From the NCBI GenBank assembly GCA_020631735.1, contig CM036188.1:15976214-16040213 (forward strand): a DNA stretch of 64,000 nucleotides, given 5' to 3'. Source of the stretch: Saccharum officinarum. Lineage: Eukaryota; Streptophyta; Magnoliopsida; Poales; Poaceae. Both the position numbers and the translations under genes were made by a program. This document shows, piece by piece, positions 1 to 12,437 of this stretch. Within the stretch, counting starts at the first letter, position 1; the number at the start of each line of letters is the position of its first letter. A model generated the notes under the pieces. It was not told the DNA's origin and did not search any database. It worked only from the letters and a program-made list of their open reading frames with translations.

Positions 1-1827
1 TAGTTGATTGCTTAATCCATTAATCAAATTACAAGATCATTGTTCTTAGTTTAAGCACTAGCAGTAGCTACCCATATGCATTTCCAAGGTTGACAAGGAA
101 TCAAGATAACAATCACTAAGTTATAATCTCTAAGGTTGTCAAGGTAAGCACATGCATATGTATGACAATTCAATGTATAGGTAACAAGGATAGTCCTGTG
201 TTATACTTGCCTTGATCAAAGCTCTCCAAGTGATACTGCTGACTTGGCTCAAAGTAATACTCCGAATCGTCCAAATACTGCTCACCTTCTATATTCGATC
301 ATCAATCAACAACACACATGCATCCAATCAAACATACACGAAGCAAACAAAGAGATATAATTAGAACAGTACACCAACAGTAACAAAACAGTAATAAAAG
401 CTTATAAAACTCTTCTACACGTTTCTACGATCACACAGACGCAAAGATCACCAAATTCGGAGTTAAAACGTATAAGTTATGAATTTTCTAAGATTTCCTA
501 TTGATAAATAAATACTTAATTATAACCTCGAAAAATAAATTATCAAAACTAACTGTACAACTACACTAACATGTAGAGCTCGCAAATACGAACCTAACGC
601 AATTGGAACGGATCAAATCGGAGTTAAAACGAAGATTTTATGACCAAAACAATTCTAGTGGCAAAACTGTAAATACCTGAAAACGTATTTTTGACTTATC
701 CGGGAGAAAATACGCTTTCAAAACACGAAAACGGATTCAGGATATTACGCTAAGGACTGCGGGTTCTATTATGAAGAAATCCAGGGGCTCTTTAATAAAA
801 AGTCAAGACGAAGGGGTATCTTCTAATCTTAACCGTTCATCTCGAATCCAACGGTTTGGGTTCATCATCAAGTGCACAGTGGAAAATCCGGCCACCTTGC
901 TCAAGTCCGGCCGGTGGCCGCCATGGCCGACGCCAAAACCCCGCCGGAAAGCTCCGGCTCCACCTTTTCCGACCACGATTCACCCCGCAACCGACACCAA
1001 TCGAAAGAGAAGGTCCACTCGAACTTATCTACGTGGTTTAGGAGGGCTACGACGGACCGAGGATGAAACGCGGCTCAATTAGGGCGGCGACGCCATTGTT
1101 GGCCACGGTGAGCTCCAAACCCGCGATTTAAAGCACAAAAACTTAAAAGAAGAGCATTGGGAGGGAGAAGAGAAGATGGCGAGCTCACCAAAACGAAAAA
1201 GAAAGACTCCAATCCACCCGCAAGCCCCGACGACGTACCGGCCGCAAGAACCTAGGGTTCCGGCCTCCTACGCTCAATCTCACGTGATGAAGCTCGAGTT
1301 TTAGATGGAAAACGGAACATAGGGGGTCACGGCTTCTTATTTGTAGCTTCAAATTACCGTATTTGGGTAGGAAATCCCGAAGAACCCGTTGCCGCTACGG
1401 CGGTGGTCCTCCGGTTCGGAGTCCGGCTCGAGTACGAAAGGAAGAAGACGACTGACCACCGGGCCCCACCTGTCAGCGAAGCAAGGAGAGAAGGCGCGCG
1501 CGGTCGGGCTCGGCTGCTGGACTTGGCTGCTGGGCCGCTGCGGCGCTGGGCGGCCCACGCGGGCAGGCGCGGCCTTCGGGCCGAGAAGGTAAGGAGGTGA
1601 GTAGTTTTCTTTTTTTTCTTTTGTTTCTTTTCTTTTCTAATTTTCCAAACACATTTTCAAATCAAATTTTCCTAAACCAATCAAATAAAACAAATATATC
1701 CACACCACAAAATAAAATAAATGCAACAGCATGAATGCAACACCAAATAATTTTTAAATTTTTAATTTCTCATTAATTGTTATCTAAATTATTTAAAATT
1801 TATTAACTCTAAAATTTGGGTGTTACA
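1..1827 (-). mobile_element. Family-B LTR, 5' part, cut by window edge
   Basis: The right end reads GGGTGTTACA, the reverse complement of the LTR start TGTAACACCC. The body aligns along its length with the LTR at 26366-29166. It keeps the extra AT-rich stretch of about 64 bp just after the LTR start that the 3' LTR at 45135 lacks. The sequence beyond 1827 is not retroelement internal DNA, so this is either a 5' LTR whose element runs leftwards out of the window or a solo LTR. The expected TATA position (about 1340) reads TTATTTGTAG, so the promoter box looks decayed. The GC-rich part at 880-1600 is the promoter-proximal region, not a gene. Confidence 0.85.
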
Positions 1828-2604
1828 CATGTTGATTGTTGTATAGCTACTGCAATGAATTTGCATGGCTATTGCAGTGAGGAAGTGGCCTCATGTTGGT
1901 TTGTAATGTTTCACACCTTGAAAACCAGCAGTTTAAACACTTTAAACCTTGTCCAATTCATGGCACCACATTCAAATGACTTCACATCAAATTTAGAGGC
2001 TTTGATAAAAGTGTTATATTGTTGGGAGACAATTCCACTTACTGTTATAACTTTGTTCACATTCGGCAACTGTTTCTTCTCATGCTGCCTCAAAATCTGC
2101 CAACAATGCTATTGATGTTGGCCACACCAATAAGGATCTTGATGCTTCAAACGTTGGCAACAATCAAGGTTCCGACAACAATGGAGATTATGCATCGATA
2201 ATGTGATGGTTGTGTTTAGTTGCAAAACATGGATGTGGTGGTGGATTCTTCTTTTGTAGAGTTGTGCTTTTGCACATTAACTAGTAGGTGCCTCTAATAT
2301 GTTAGATTTAGTTTTAGCTATAATATGACTTAATGATGCATGCTGGTATTTTATTCAATCTTAGCTGAAACTTGAACTACTGAGATGAGATGGTAATGCT
2401 TTTGAATGTATTGATGCCAGATCATTTGGACACCATCTATATATAGCCTGGATGCTATGAATGAATGCGATGAACATTTGGATCTTTATATGTATGCTAT
2501 TTATTATGTTGTAATGAAATTACTGTATGGACAGCCCATATTTTAATGTGCTGTTGCTACTGTTTCCAAATAATTATTGTATCCAATTTGCTGCATGTTT
2601 AAGT
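1828..2604. other. Non-LTR island, possible 3' end of a transposon or host gene
   Basis: No complete gene is visible. A plus-strand frame at 2102-2206 encodes 34 residues rich in Asn, Asp and Gly before a TGA stop, followed by AT-rich 3'-UTR-like DNA. Such Asn/Asp-rich tails occur in plant transposase genes, and the repeats just downstream would fit a CACTA-type 3' end. I see no CACTA terminus, so the assignment is only a suggestion. Confidence 0.25.
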
Positions 2605-2885
2605 GTTTTTTTCTGTTGGTGGTCTATTAATACCCGACAGAAAAATAGAAGTTTTATATGCATTAACCGAGCCCGACAGAAAAATAAAGTTTTTCTGTGA
2701 GTACATCTCTGCAACTCCGTCGGGACAACACCGACAGAAAAATAGTTTTTCTGTCGAATTTTTCTTTTTTCTGTGAGGATTAACGCACACAAAATTTAAG
2801 TTTAATCTGGGCTAACACAATTTTTCTGTGCACGTAGGACCCATAGAAAAATTCAATTTTTCTGTCTATCTATTTCTTTGTGTAT
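2605..2885. repeat. Cluster of CGACAGAAAAAT short repeats, both orientations
   Basis: CGACAGAAAAAT occurs near 2634, 2671 and 2732. The opposite orientation TTTTTCTGTC or TTTTTCTGTG occurs near 2692, 2744, 2762, 2821 and 2858. Alternating short motifs of this kind resemble the subterminal repeats of CACTA-type transposons. No terminal CACTA/TAGTG was found nearby. Confidence 0.45.
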
Positions 2886-3399
2886 TTTTCTAACGGTACA
2901 CTGATGAGGACACGCCTGCGATGCCCAAGAATGTGCCCGATCTTTCATGGTACAAACAAATACAAATAATCCTCTTCTGAATTTTGTTCGTCCAGGGCCA
3001 CAACAATAATGTAATATTTAATTAAACAATATGTAAAACAAGCTCTCGACAGTATTCTGAATATAGTAGTAGTCTGACTGATCACATCTAATAACAGGAG
3101 CAGGACGCCAAGTGAAATAGCAGCACGCTGAGCACAGTTGACGTAGCACACAGCAATTAATTCTATTGCCAGATGCTCAACAGGATATCCTGAATATCAT
3201 GTGCTGGATTACCACACCTATCTGATCCCTTTAATATATATCAATTTAATCGGCAAGCAATGACGCTAACACCAGAAAGACAGATCAATGTCACGTGAGT
3301 TTAGCTTCTTCAAAACCAAACAGATCGACCTCAGTACATATGCGGTAGAAATAAGTAGTAGATAGAGCCAAAAGTTCTCAGGGTAATTATATCTATTTA
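2886..3399. other. Anonymous AT-rich sequence left of the Helitron/B junction
   Basis: I recognise no coding or RNA feature. The last base, A3399, is the A of the A|T target site expected for the Helitron whose first five bases are 3400-3404. Confidence 0.4.
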
Positions 3400-3404
3400 T
3401 CTAT
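3400..3404. repeat. Left TSD of element B (TCTAT)
   Basis: TCTAT directly precedes the LTR start TGTAACACCC at 3405 and is repeated at 47964-47968 directly after the B 3' LTR end TGTGACA. It is also the first five bases of the Helitron, preceded by A. Confidence 0.85.
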
Positions 3405-3501
3405 TGTAACACCCAAATTTTAGAGTTAATAAATTTTAAATAATTTAGATAACAATTAATGAGAAATTAAAAATTTAAAAATTATTTGGTGTTGCATTCA
3501 T
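3405..3501 (+). mobile_element. First 97 bp of the B 5' LTR
   Basis: The fragment is nearly identical to the reverse complement of about 1732-1827 and ends at GTTGCATTCAT, where A1 interrupts it. The LTR resumes at 29166 reading leftwards (TTCATGCTGTTG). TTCAT at 3497-3501 is the target duplicated by the A1 insertion. Confidence 0.88.
3497..3501. repeat. A1 target site duplication, copy 1 (TTCAT)
   Basis: TTCAT lies immediately before the A1 LTR end (TGTCACACCC on the plus strand). Its partner is ATGAA at 29162-29166, the same sequence on the other strand, immediately before the A1 5' LTR. Confidence 0.85.
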
Positions 3502-6252
3502 TGTCACACCCATTTATCGACCAAATGGAATGCATACCCTTATGTGCGCCCAGAGATCAATCACACATAAGTTCACAAATTATAACAAAAGTATCATCAC
3601 AAATGTTATTACATCACGATATTTAAACACATAATCTTAACACAAATGTAGCGGAAGTATAAATAAAAATCTCTCGTGGTAGCTCCAGTCACAGGTACAT
3701 TGACTGGTTGACAGCAAGACTAGTAATCTTCAGGGAAGTAGGCGTAGTAGTCACTATTACCTCCATCTGTTACCCATCCGGGATTTTTATCCAAGTAAGA
3801 GAAATAAACAAGTGTAAGTACATCTCGTACTCAACAAGTGTAACATGGGGTTCATGAGGCTCAAAAAGGCATATTCATTGGTTTATCAGCATGTAGCTTT
3901 TAGTTAGCATGATTTTAGCATAACAATAGCATCAAATTGTCTCAATATAAACATTAAACATATGATCCATGTGAAATGATTAATGAATAGCAAAAACATA
4001 ATCATAAACAATTATTCAACTATTCCATAAGGGTCCAAGGCCACTCGTGACCGTGAGCACGGCTGTTATAACAGTTTTACACTCTGCAGAGGTTGTACAC
4101 TTTCACTGTGAGTCGTGTTACCCAAATGCCCGGGTTAATTACTCCCAAAACACTACCAAGGTGAGCAGGCCGGGTAAACACTATGAAGTCTTTCGAAGGT
4201 TCGTCTAACAAGTTAGGGTCATTAGATTTCACTCGGCAAACAGATGTAGAGCCCCCCTTCCTGATGGCACAATAACACGCAGCCTATACACATGAGGACA
4301 GAGGCCGCACTATACCCGATTCGTCAAGCCATTCTTACGCCATAAAGGAATACCTCTAACAAGCTAGAAAAGGTCCTTCTATATGACTAAAGCCAGAGCC
4401 ATATAGCCCCCACAGTTGTACTGTAAATCCCGGATTGTCGCTTATAGATGAGTCCTTATGGAGAGCAATTAGAGCATCAAAAGTAACCCCCATGCTCTAA
4501 TCCCTTTAAACATTAATCAAAATCATCTTTTAATGTTTGTTGCATATTCCTCTAATCAATTTACATGATCATAGTCCATGTTTAAGCACTAGCCACACTA
4601 CTCAATGCAATATAATAGGTACCAAGGTAAAGGATCAATCGCTAAGTCATCCTTAACAAGGAATAAATGCATAATGATATTATTTGCATAAGGTGAATAG
4701 GACAACAAGGATAATCCCATGCTATACTTGCCTTGCTCAAACTGGTCCTGAAGATCTTGCTCGTAGTAAGGCTCTTGATCTCCAACGAATTTTTCACCGT
4801 CTAAACTCGATCAACCATTATCAACAACACACATCCAGAGGCAATCATGCATAGACAAACAAGACTATAATTAGAACAATACACCAACAGTAAGAAAATA
4901 AAATAAAAAGTATTTAAAATGAATCTACAACTTGCTAGGATCACACAGACGCGAAGATCACGAAAATCGGATCTAAAACGACAAAGTTATGAATTTCCAA
5001 AGATTTCCTATAGAAGAATAAATACTTTAATAAAAACTCGTAAATAAATTAATCCAAACCTACTGTACAGTTGTATAATTACATAGAGTTCGCAAATATG
5101 AATCTAACGAAATTTGAATGGACCAAATCGGAGTTAAAACAAAAATTCTACAACTAAAACAATCTGAATGGCAAAACTGTAAATATCAGAAAGCGTATTT
5201 TTCTTTTTCCGAAACGAATTACGTTTTCATTAAATCAAAACGTATTTTTCCAGATTACGCTTTGGACCGCGGTTTACATACTTAAAAACTTCAGGGTTTC
5301 TTTTGCAAAATCACCAGCGAACCGGTATCTTCTATTTACAGCCGTTAGATCTAAAACGAACGGTCCAGATTGGATCTGGGGAAAACGGGCGGCGCTCCGG
5401 CCGGAATCGAGCCCGACGGCGAGCTTCCACGGCGGCGCCATCGCTGGAAAAAGCTAAAACACGGCTCCGGCCACTATTCGACGAAAGAGATACACCGGGA
5501 GGTAGCTGGAAGCAAGGCGAACTCACCCCAGGCAAGAACTAGGGCACGGGGTGGACGAAGACGGCGGCGTGCTTGCGGTGGCGGGTATGGCGGCGGTGGC
5601 ACGTGCGGTGGCTCGACGAGACGACCAAAACGGCTCAAAAGGGACGGGTTGGATGCGGAATAGCACAGGGGTTCCGTTTTTATAGCCCGGAGGCGCGAGG
5701 AAACAAGGAAATAACGAAGATGCGCGGTGGATTTGATTCACCGAATCGGAGAAGAAAGAGAGAAGGCGGTGCGGAGCCGGAGGAAGAAGAAAGGAAGGTG
5801 GAAAGAGACACTGACAAGCGGGACCCACATGTCGGCGACGGATCAGCGGCCGATGCGGGACGCAGGCGCGCGCGCGCGGTGACGGGCCGACAGGCCGTGA
5901 CTTGGGCTCGGCCCAGGAAGAGAAGACCGGCCGGGAGGGAGGGAAAAACGGGCCGCGCACGCTGGGCTGCGGGGAGAAACGGCCCGAGAGCAGAGAGAAT
6001 AAGAAATCCTTTTCCAATTTTTTTCAAATTCCTTTTTCAAATGATTTTCAAATCAAATTTGAATTTGATTGAAACCACTCAATACAAAACTTCAAATGCA
6101 GCAGCATGAATGCACAAACATGTTTCTACCCTTATATTTGATTTTAAATTTATAAAAATTATTCTTATTCTAAATTTTGCATGCTTCACAAAAATAAATA
6201 TAAAAATCATATTTTCCTATTTTTCTTCTTTTCAAATTTTTAGGGTGTTACA
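3502..6252 (-). mobile_element. A1 3' LTR
   Basis: This is a 2751-bp LTR with ends TGTAACACCC and TGTGACA on the minus strand. It pairs with 29167-31913, not with 42191-44960: both A1 LTRs share the same GC-rich promoter-proximal sequence at 5500-6000. A minus-strand TATA box (CTATAAAA) lies at 5677-5684. A block conserved between LTR families lies at about 4028-4373. The PPT follows at 6257, so this is the 3' LTR. Confidence 0.9.
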
Positions 6253-6256
6253 ATTC

Positions 6257-6268
6257 TACCCCCCTTAA
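6257..6268 (-). promoter_or_regulatory. A1 polypurine tract
   Basis: The minus strand reads TTAAGGGGGGTA just before the 3' LTR start, the normal plus-strand DNA primer site of LTR retroelements. Confidence 0.85.
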
Positions 6269-6271
6269 GAT

Positions 6272-6290
6272 GAATCTCGTCCCGAGATTC
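6272..6290 (-). other. Hairpin between pol stop and PPT (A1)
   Basis: GAATCTCG and CGAGATTC form a perfect 8-bp stem around a 3-nt loop. The same structure lies at 42153-42171 (A2) and, slightly altered, at 45097-45114 (B). Confidence 0.7.
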
Positions 6291-6299
6291 GACCGATGC

Positions 6300-9200
6300 T
6301 TACTCAAACAATTGCGGGTAGGTTTTTCTCAGATCCTCTTCTCGTTCCCAAGTAGCCTCTTCTGCTGTGTACCGATTCCATTGTACTTTACACATTTTAA
6401 TTGTTCTACTTCTTGTGACTCTGTCTGCAGTCTCTAAAATTTTAACCGGAAACTCTTCATATGTAAGATCCTCCTTAACAGTAAGTTCCTCTAATGAAAT
6501 CTGCTCCTCTGGTACTCGTAAACATTTCTTCAATTGAGACACATGGAACACATCATGTACACCTGCCAAACTTTCAGGTAATTCCAACTGATATGCCACT
6601 TCACCACGTCTCTCTATAATCTTGAAAGGTCCAATATATCTTGGTGCCAATTTACCTTTCATGTTGAACCTTCTCACACTCCTCATTGGTGATACTTTCA
6701 AATATACATAATCCCCTACCTCAAATGTCAACTCCCTTCTGCGAGTATCAGCATAGCTTTTCTGTCTGGACTGTGCTATTTTTAGATTATCTCTAATCAT
6801 TCTCACTTTCTTTTCAGCATCCTTTAATACATCAGGCCCATACACTTGACTCTCCCCTGTCTGATTCCAGAATAACGGGGTTCTACACTTTCGTCCATAC
6901 AGAGCCTCAAACGGTGCCATTTGAAGACTCTTCTGATAACTATTGTTATAAGAGAACTCTGCATAAGGCAAACTCTTATCCTAACTAGTACCATATTGTA
7001 AAGCACAAGCTCTCAACATATCTTCCAATATCTGATTAATTCTCTCCGTTTGACCATCTGTCTGAGGATGATAAGCTGTACTAAAATTTAATTTGGTTCC
7101 CAATGATTCATGTATCTTTTGCCAATAATGAGATGTAAACTGAGTACCTCGATCAGACACAATCTTTTTAGGTACTCCATGTAGACTCACTATTCTTTCC
7201 ATATACAATTCTGCCAACTTCGCACTGCTGTATGTAGTCTTCACAGGCAGAAAATGAGCAACCTTAGTCAGACGATCCACTATCACCCAAATTGAATCAT
7301 ATCCTCTTTGAGTCCGTGGCAACCCAACTATAAAGTCCATACCAACCTCTTCCCATTTCCACTCGGGTATCTGCATAGGCTGTAACAATCCTGCAGGTCT
7401 CTGATGTTCCGCTTTCACCCTTTGACAAGTGTCACACAAAGCAACATATTCAGCAACATCTCTCTTTAAACCATACCACCAATATTTCTCTCTCAGATCC
7501 AAGTACATCTTAGTACTCCCCGGATGTATGGAATAAGCTGACTCATGAGCTTCACGCAGAATTGCCATTCTGATATCCTTATCTTCGGGCACACACAGCC
7601 TTTTTCCAAACCATAGCGTACCATTATCATCCTTACGGAATCCTGGAGATTTACCTTTCGCTATGTTTTCAGCTATCTCTCTCAACTTTTCATCCTTCTG
7701 CTGACCTTTACGGATCTCTTGCTCTAGAGTAGGCTCTAATACTAATTCCACTGCATTGATAGTAAATCCTAAGTTCAGATGCTTGCACTCGGCACACAAT
7801 TCCTTTGGCATAGACATTACTTGTATTTCATTTGCATAACTTTTCCTACTAAGAGCATCAGCAACAACGTTGGCCTTTCCTGGATGATAATGCACCTCTA
7901 GATCATAGTCTTTTATCAACTCCAACCATCTACGCTGCCTCAAGTTCAGATCCGTTTGAGTGAAGATATACCTTAAACTCTTGTGATCAGTGTATATATC
8001 ACTCTTGTGTCCAATCAAATAATGTCTCCATATCTTTAATGCATGAACTACTGCAGCTAATTCCAAATCATGAGTAGGGTAATTTAACTCATGCTTCCTC
8101 AACTGCCTTGATGCATATGCCACAACTCTACCTTCTTGCATCAGTACACATCCCAAACCCAATCGAGATGCATCACAATAGATAGAGAAAGGTTTACTCA
8201 GATCTGGCAAAACTAAGACGGGTGCAGTCGTCAATCTCTTCTTTAGCTCCTCAAAATTGGCCTGACACTTCTCGGACCACACAAACTTGGCATTCTTCTC
8301 CAATAATGCAGTCATTGGTTTTGCAAGCTTTGAAAATCCCTCTATAAATCTTCTATAATAACCAGCTAATCCAAGAAGCTACGGATCTCACTCACATTGA
8401 TGGGTGGTTTCCAATTCAATACATCTTTCACCTTGCCAGGATCTACTGATATTCCTCCATTAGAGACAATGTGACCCAGAAAAGAAACTTCCTTCAACCA
8501 AAACTCACATTTACTCCTCTTTGCATAAAGTTGGTGTTCTCTGAGCTTCTGCAAGACCAACCTCAAATGTTCAGCATGTTCTTCCTCAGTCTTGAAAATA
8601 CTAGAATATCATCGATGAATACCACTACAAACTTGTCCAGATATTCCATGAATACTTTATTCATCAAATACATAAAGTATGCAGGGGCATTAGTCAGACC
8701 AAAAGACATCACTGTATACTCATACAACCCATACCGTGTAGTAAAAGCTGTCTTTGGTACATCACTAGCACGAATCTTCAACTGATGATATCCAGAACGA
8801 AGATCAATCTTGGAAAATACACAAGCTCCTCTCAACTGATCGAACAGGTCATCAATCCTAGGTAATGGGTACTTGTTCTTAATAGTAACCTCATTAAGAG
8901 ACCGATAATCTACACACATCCTCTGAGTTCCATCTTTCTTATCCACAAAAATCACTGGTGCTCCCCAAGGTGAAGAACTAGGACGAATAAAACCCTTATC
9001 CTGCAACTCCTTGATTTGTTTCTTAAGTTCTTCTAATTCATTTACTCCCATTCTATATGGACGCTTAGCTATAGGTGCAGTTCCAGGTAATAATTCAATA
9101 ATAAATTCAATGTCACGGTCTGGTGGCATACCTGGCAATTCCTCTGGAAACACATCTGGAAACTCCTCCACAACTGGATCTTCCTGGTTGGCACCATCAT

Positions 9201-10711
9201 TAAGCTGGTTCACTGTAGCAGTCTCTTGTTTTTGCACTTTTACTTCAACCTTGATTCTATCACCCTTTGGTGTTGTCAGTACAACTGATTTATCCTTACA
9301 CTGAATCTCTGCTTGTTGTTGCATCATCCAATCCATTCCCAATATAAGATCAATCCCAGCTGTTCTCAATACTATAGGGCTAACTGTAAACTCTACCCCC
9401 TTAAGTTGAGACTAATAGGAAGACAGCGATAAGATGCTGGCATGCTTCCACCAGGTGAGTTTACTAAGATAGGATTCTTCATGGCACACAAATGGATTCT
9501 ATGTATTCTAACAAATGATTGCGATATGAAAGAATGTGATGCTCCAGAATCAAAAAGAACAGTGGCGGGAGTAGAGTGGACATCGAACGTACCAAGCATA
9601 ACTTCTGGCTCCTCCACTGCAGTTTCCTGGGACAAGTGATTCACCCTTCCTGAGTTAGGTGCGGTCTTCTGGTGGCTGCTCTGTCTCTGGGGAGTCTGCT
9701 GGTTAAGCTTCTCCGGGCAATTGTAAGACAAGTGACCTTCTTTTCCACATCGGAAACACTTGTTGGGGTATTGGGAGCACTAGTCTTCATAGGAGTGTTA
9801 TTGGAAGGACCCTGACGCTGTGCTTGATTTCCTTGCTGCTGCGGTGGACGTTGGTTGCTATTCTGTGGCTGGAATGGGGACGTTGCGGAAACTGTCCACG
9901 GAATGGGGCCTGACCACGATTCCACTGTCCAGAGAGAGGCCTCTGCTGAGTATTCTGCTGAAAACCAGTACGCAAACGGGTGTTGCTATTAGAGGCTTGT
10001 CCCTGTAACCTCTTCCTCTTTGCATCCATTTCCTTGCGCTTGCTATCCACCACGATAGCGCGGTTTACAAGCGTCTGAAAATTAGGGTAGGTATTGGACA
10101 TCAACTGCAACTGTAGTCCATCATATAATCCCTTCAAGAAGCGGCGCTGCTTATCATTGTCATTGGCCACCTCATGTGGAGCATATCGTGACAATTGAGC
10201 AAACTTGTCACGGTACTCAGCTACAGTCATTGACCCTTGGGTCAGGTTCCTGAATTCCTCCGCCTTCAACTCTATCATTCCTTCAGGTATATGGTAAGCC
10301 CTGAAGTTCTCCCTAAACTCCTGCCAGGTGACTGCAGGAGCATTGGCAGGACGACCATACTCATATGACTCCCACCAATCCTGAGCTTCTCCCTGAAGTT
10401 GCCCAGAAGCAAACAACACCTTCTGTCGGTCATCACATTGGGCAATAATGAGTTGTTTCTCCACAGCACGAAGCCAATCATCGGCCTCCAAAGGATCAGC
10501 AGCATGTGTGAACACTGGGGACGACCCTTCAAAAACTCACCACGCTTATCACGTGGTTGAGCCCCAATAACTGGCTGATTTTGCTGATTTTGCACTAGTT
10601 GCTGCATCAACTGCGTCTGTACCGCCAACAGTTGCTCAATAGTTGGTGGCGGTGGTGGTGGTGGATTTGGGGGAATGTTCCACGACCTCTGCCTCTTCCT
10701 CTTCCGGCCAT
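6300..10711 (-). pseudogene. gag-pol: A1 gag-pol polyprotein, left-contig copy, broken by indels
   Basis: This is one fused gag-pol frame of about 1470 codons. It would encode nucleocapsid, aspartic protease, reverse transcriptase, RNase H, integrase and a C-terminal chromodomain-like tail for reverse transcription and chromosomal insertion of the element. The start is the ATG at 10711 (MAGR, Pro-rich). The stop is TAA at 6300-6302. Visible breaks include a stop just after the integrase GTSW near 6981, and single missing bases near 8376, 8600, 9405, 9775 and 10530, mostly in short homopolymers. Diagnostic bases match the clean copy at 33649-36591 (for example TCATCGATGAA at the RT YIDD-type motif and AAGCTGG near 9195). 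It is therefore probably the same locus read from another, less accurate contig end. The integrase D,D,E motifs are present. Confidence 0.85.
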
Positions 10712-11403
10712 CTGCCACCCATAAACATGCAAACTTTAAGAATTCCATGATTTCAACCACTTATAAGATTAAGAAGGAGATCTGAAAGTTTTCTGGACGA
10801 GTAGCAATGTTGACAGTTCAGTATTTCAATCATATCTCGAGCTACAGAAATCCAAAAGAGGCGTGCCTTATATGGTTGGAAAGCTTATGAAATTATCCAC
10901 AATTTCTATTCAGACCTCAAGATCAAATTCTGTCGTTAAGTCTATGAAAAATAAGGCGTAACAGAAACTGTTCCAGATTCCAGTCTGTGCAGAAACTTTA
11001 ACTTGTAAAAATTATATCTCTCGAACCAGATCAGATAAAAAGGTGATTCCAGTGGCATTTGAAAGATGCTTGAGTCTAGTTTCTCTCATAAAAATTTCAT
11101 AAATGTTGCACGAACCGTTTTTAAACTATAGCAGAAACATTGAAGACTGCTCCAGAAAACAGCAAGGACAGAAACGTGATAATATCAAACCCAACTATTA
11201 TTCCTTGACTATTAAACTTATTATTCTTAAGAATGGAACTTGTAGACATGCCTACAAGTCCCGACACTCAAACAAAGATCCAACTCACACATAAGCATAA
11301 TAATAAAGCAACTAGCACACCAAGGTTCAAACCACACGACAGACCCGACTGACTCAACTGACGTTACTAAGAACGTTCTTATTACATAAAGGACTCCTAC
11401 TTC
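10712..11403 (-). other. A1 leader between orf0 and gag (left-contig copy)
   Basis: This stretch of about 700 bp has no long frame. It contains two related modules, each with a TTGAAAGAT or TTGGAAAGCTT part and a CTCGAG(C/A) or CTCGAAC part tied to ATATCT. The same modules occur in A2 and in B, so this is a conserved untranslated leader. Confidence 0.55.
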
Positions 11404-12248
11404 CTAAGGAAGTGGCTCATGCTCTAATGTCTCATAAATCTTGGCATGCCTTGGTTTGCTCGGAGCTCATCAATGGTTGCTTGGCACCTCTTGATAGTCT
11501 TCCTTGTGCCTTCACCATCTCTTCTAACTGCAGCTTCCTATCCATCATATCATAGACAAAGTTCACCATCACCTGAGGTAGTGGCTCTAGCTGCACTGGA
11601 TCTGTCATAGCCCATCCAAGTTCGGGGTGTGCACGAGGAAAGAAGCGATGAATGTCATGCTTCATAAGGTTAAAGCGAAGATAGCGGAGACCCATACATG
11701 CTTCAAAAGCAGCATCTTCAATGCTATCCTCTATAGTAGCTCGATGTCCCACGTGAGAGAACATCCTGTCCAGCTGATATGCCCCCTTGTCTTCCTTATG
11801 GGCAAAGATGCTTGCCTTGCCTTCCAGTACGTGTCCTCCAGTGGATGAGTGTTCCCAGCAGACGTACTCCACAGCTGGATGCCATCAGCGAAGTAAGCAG
11901 TGAGCATCCCACCAGGCGAAGATGAGAGACAGCATTCCTCCATTCCTGTGGTAGATCCTCACAGTCCACCCATTGGAGCAGGTGGCATATCTTCAGAAGC
12001 TTCATGTGATGGAGGGGGGGTTGTACTCCTCCATTAGCTTCCTCTTCATCATCTTCAATCTTGACGATTTCTGGATCTTCTTCAGACTCAGGCTCTTCCT
12101 GGGGAGGTGCTGGTGCTTGGACTGGTGTTACAGGAGTCTGCTCCTGTTCCTGAGGTTCTGGCTCTTGTGGCTCTTCAGTTGCATGCAGGGCACGAGGTGG
12201 GTAGTATCCTCCAGAGCTAATGCGGGCAGTCTTACGGTCACGGGCCAT
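11404..12248 (-). pseudogene. A1 orf0, left-contig copy, frameshifted
   Basis: It starts at the ATG at 12248 with MARDRKTARISSGGYY, followed by a Pro/Glu/Gln-rich acidic stretch and then the conserved segment seen intact at 18340-19173. Several single-base deletions (near 11510, 11820, 11880 and 11935) split it into pieces. The product is unknown. Position (after the PBS, before gag) and orientation match orf0 of the other A copies. The breaks look like contig-end errors rather than old mutations, because the second copy of the same element at 32103 lacks most of them. Confidence 0.7.
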
Positions 12249-12422
12249 CTACAGAATTTTTAGATGAAGTTAGAATAGAGGCAAAATTTCGTAATAGAAT
12301 GTGACATAAGAAGCATAAAAATTTATCAAATAACAAGAGCAAGATAGTGAGCATAAAAATAGTGTAAAGATGATACTAAATCGACCATTCCTAGCTAGGC
12401 TTGCGTCCTACAGTCAACAAGA

Positions 12423-12434
12423 GCTCTGATACCA
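12423..12434 (-). promoter_or_regulatory. Primer binding site, A1 (left-contig copy)
   Basis: The minus strand reads TGGTATCAGAGC four bases inside the LTR end, complementary to the 3' end of initiator tRNA-Met. This is the first-strand primer site. Confidence 0.9.
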
Positions 12435-12437
12435 ATT

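Noticed and set aside
5523..6109. Long overlapping frames in the GC-rich part of the A1 LTR (and the same at 29347-29942, 21386-21951, 42372-42937)
   Set aside because: They lie inside LTRs around the TATA box, are open on both strands because of high GC, and carry no domain.
8471..9304. Antisense frames across gag-pol (also at 15509, 35061, 35580 and similar)
   Set aside because: They are mirror images of the RT/protease coding sequence, recur at the same place in every copy and have no independent signal.
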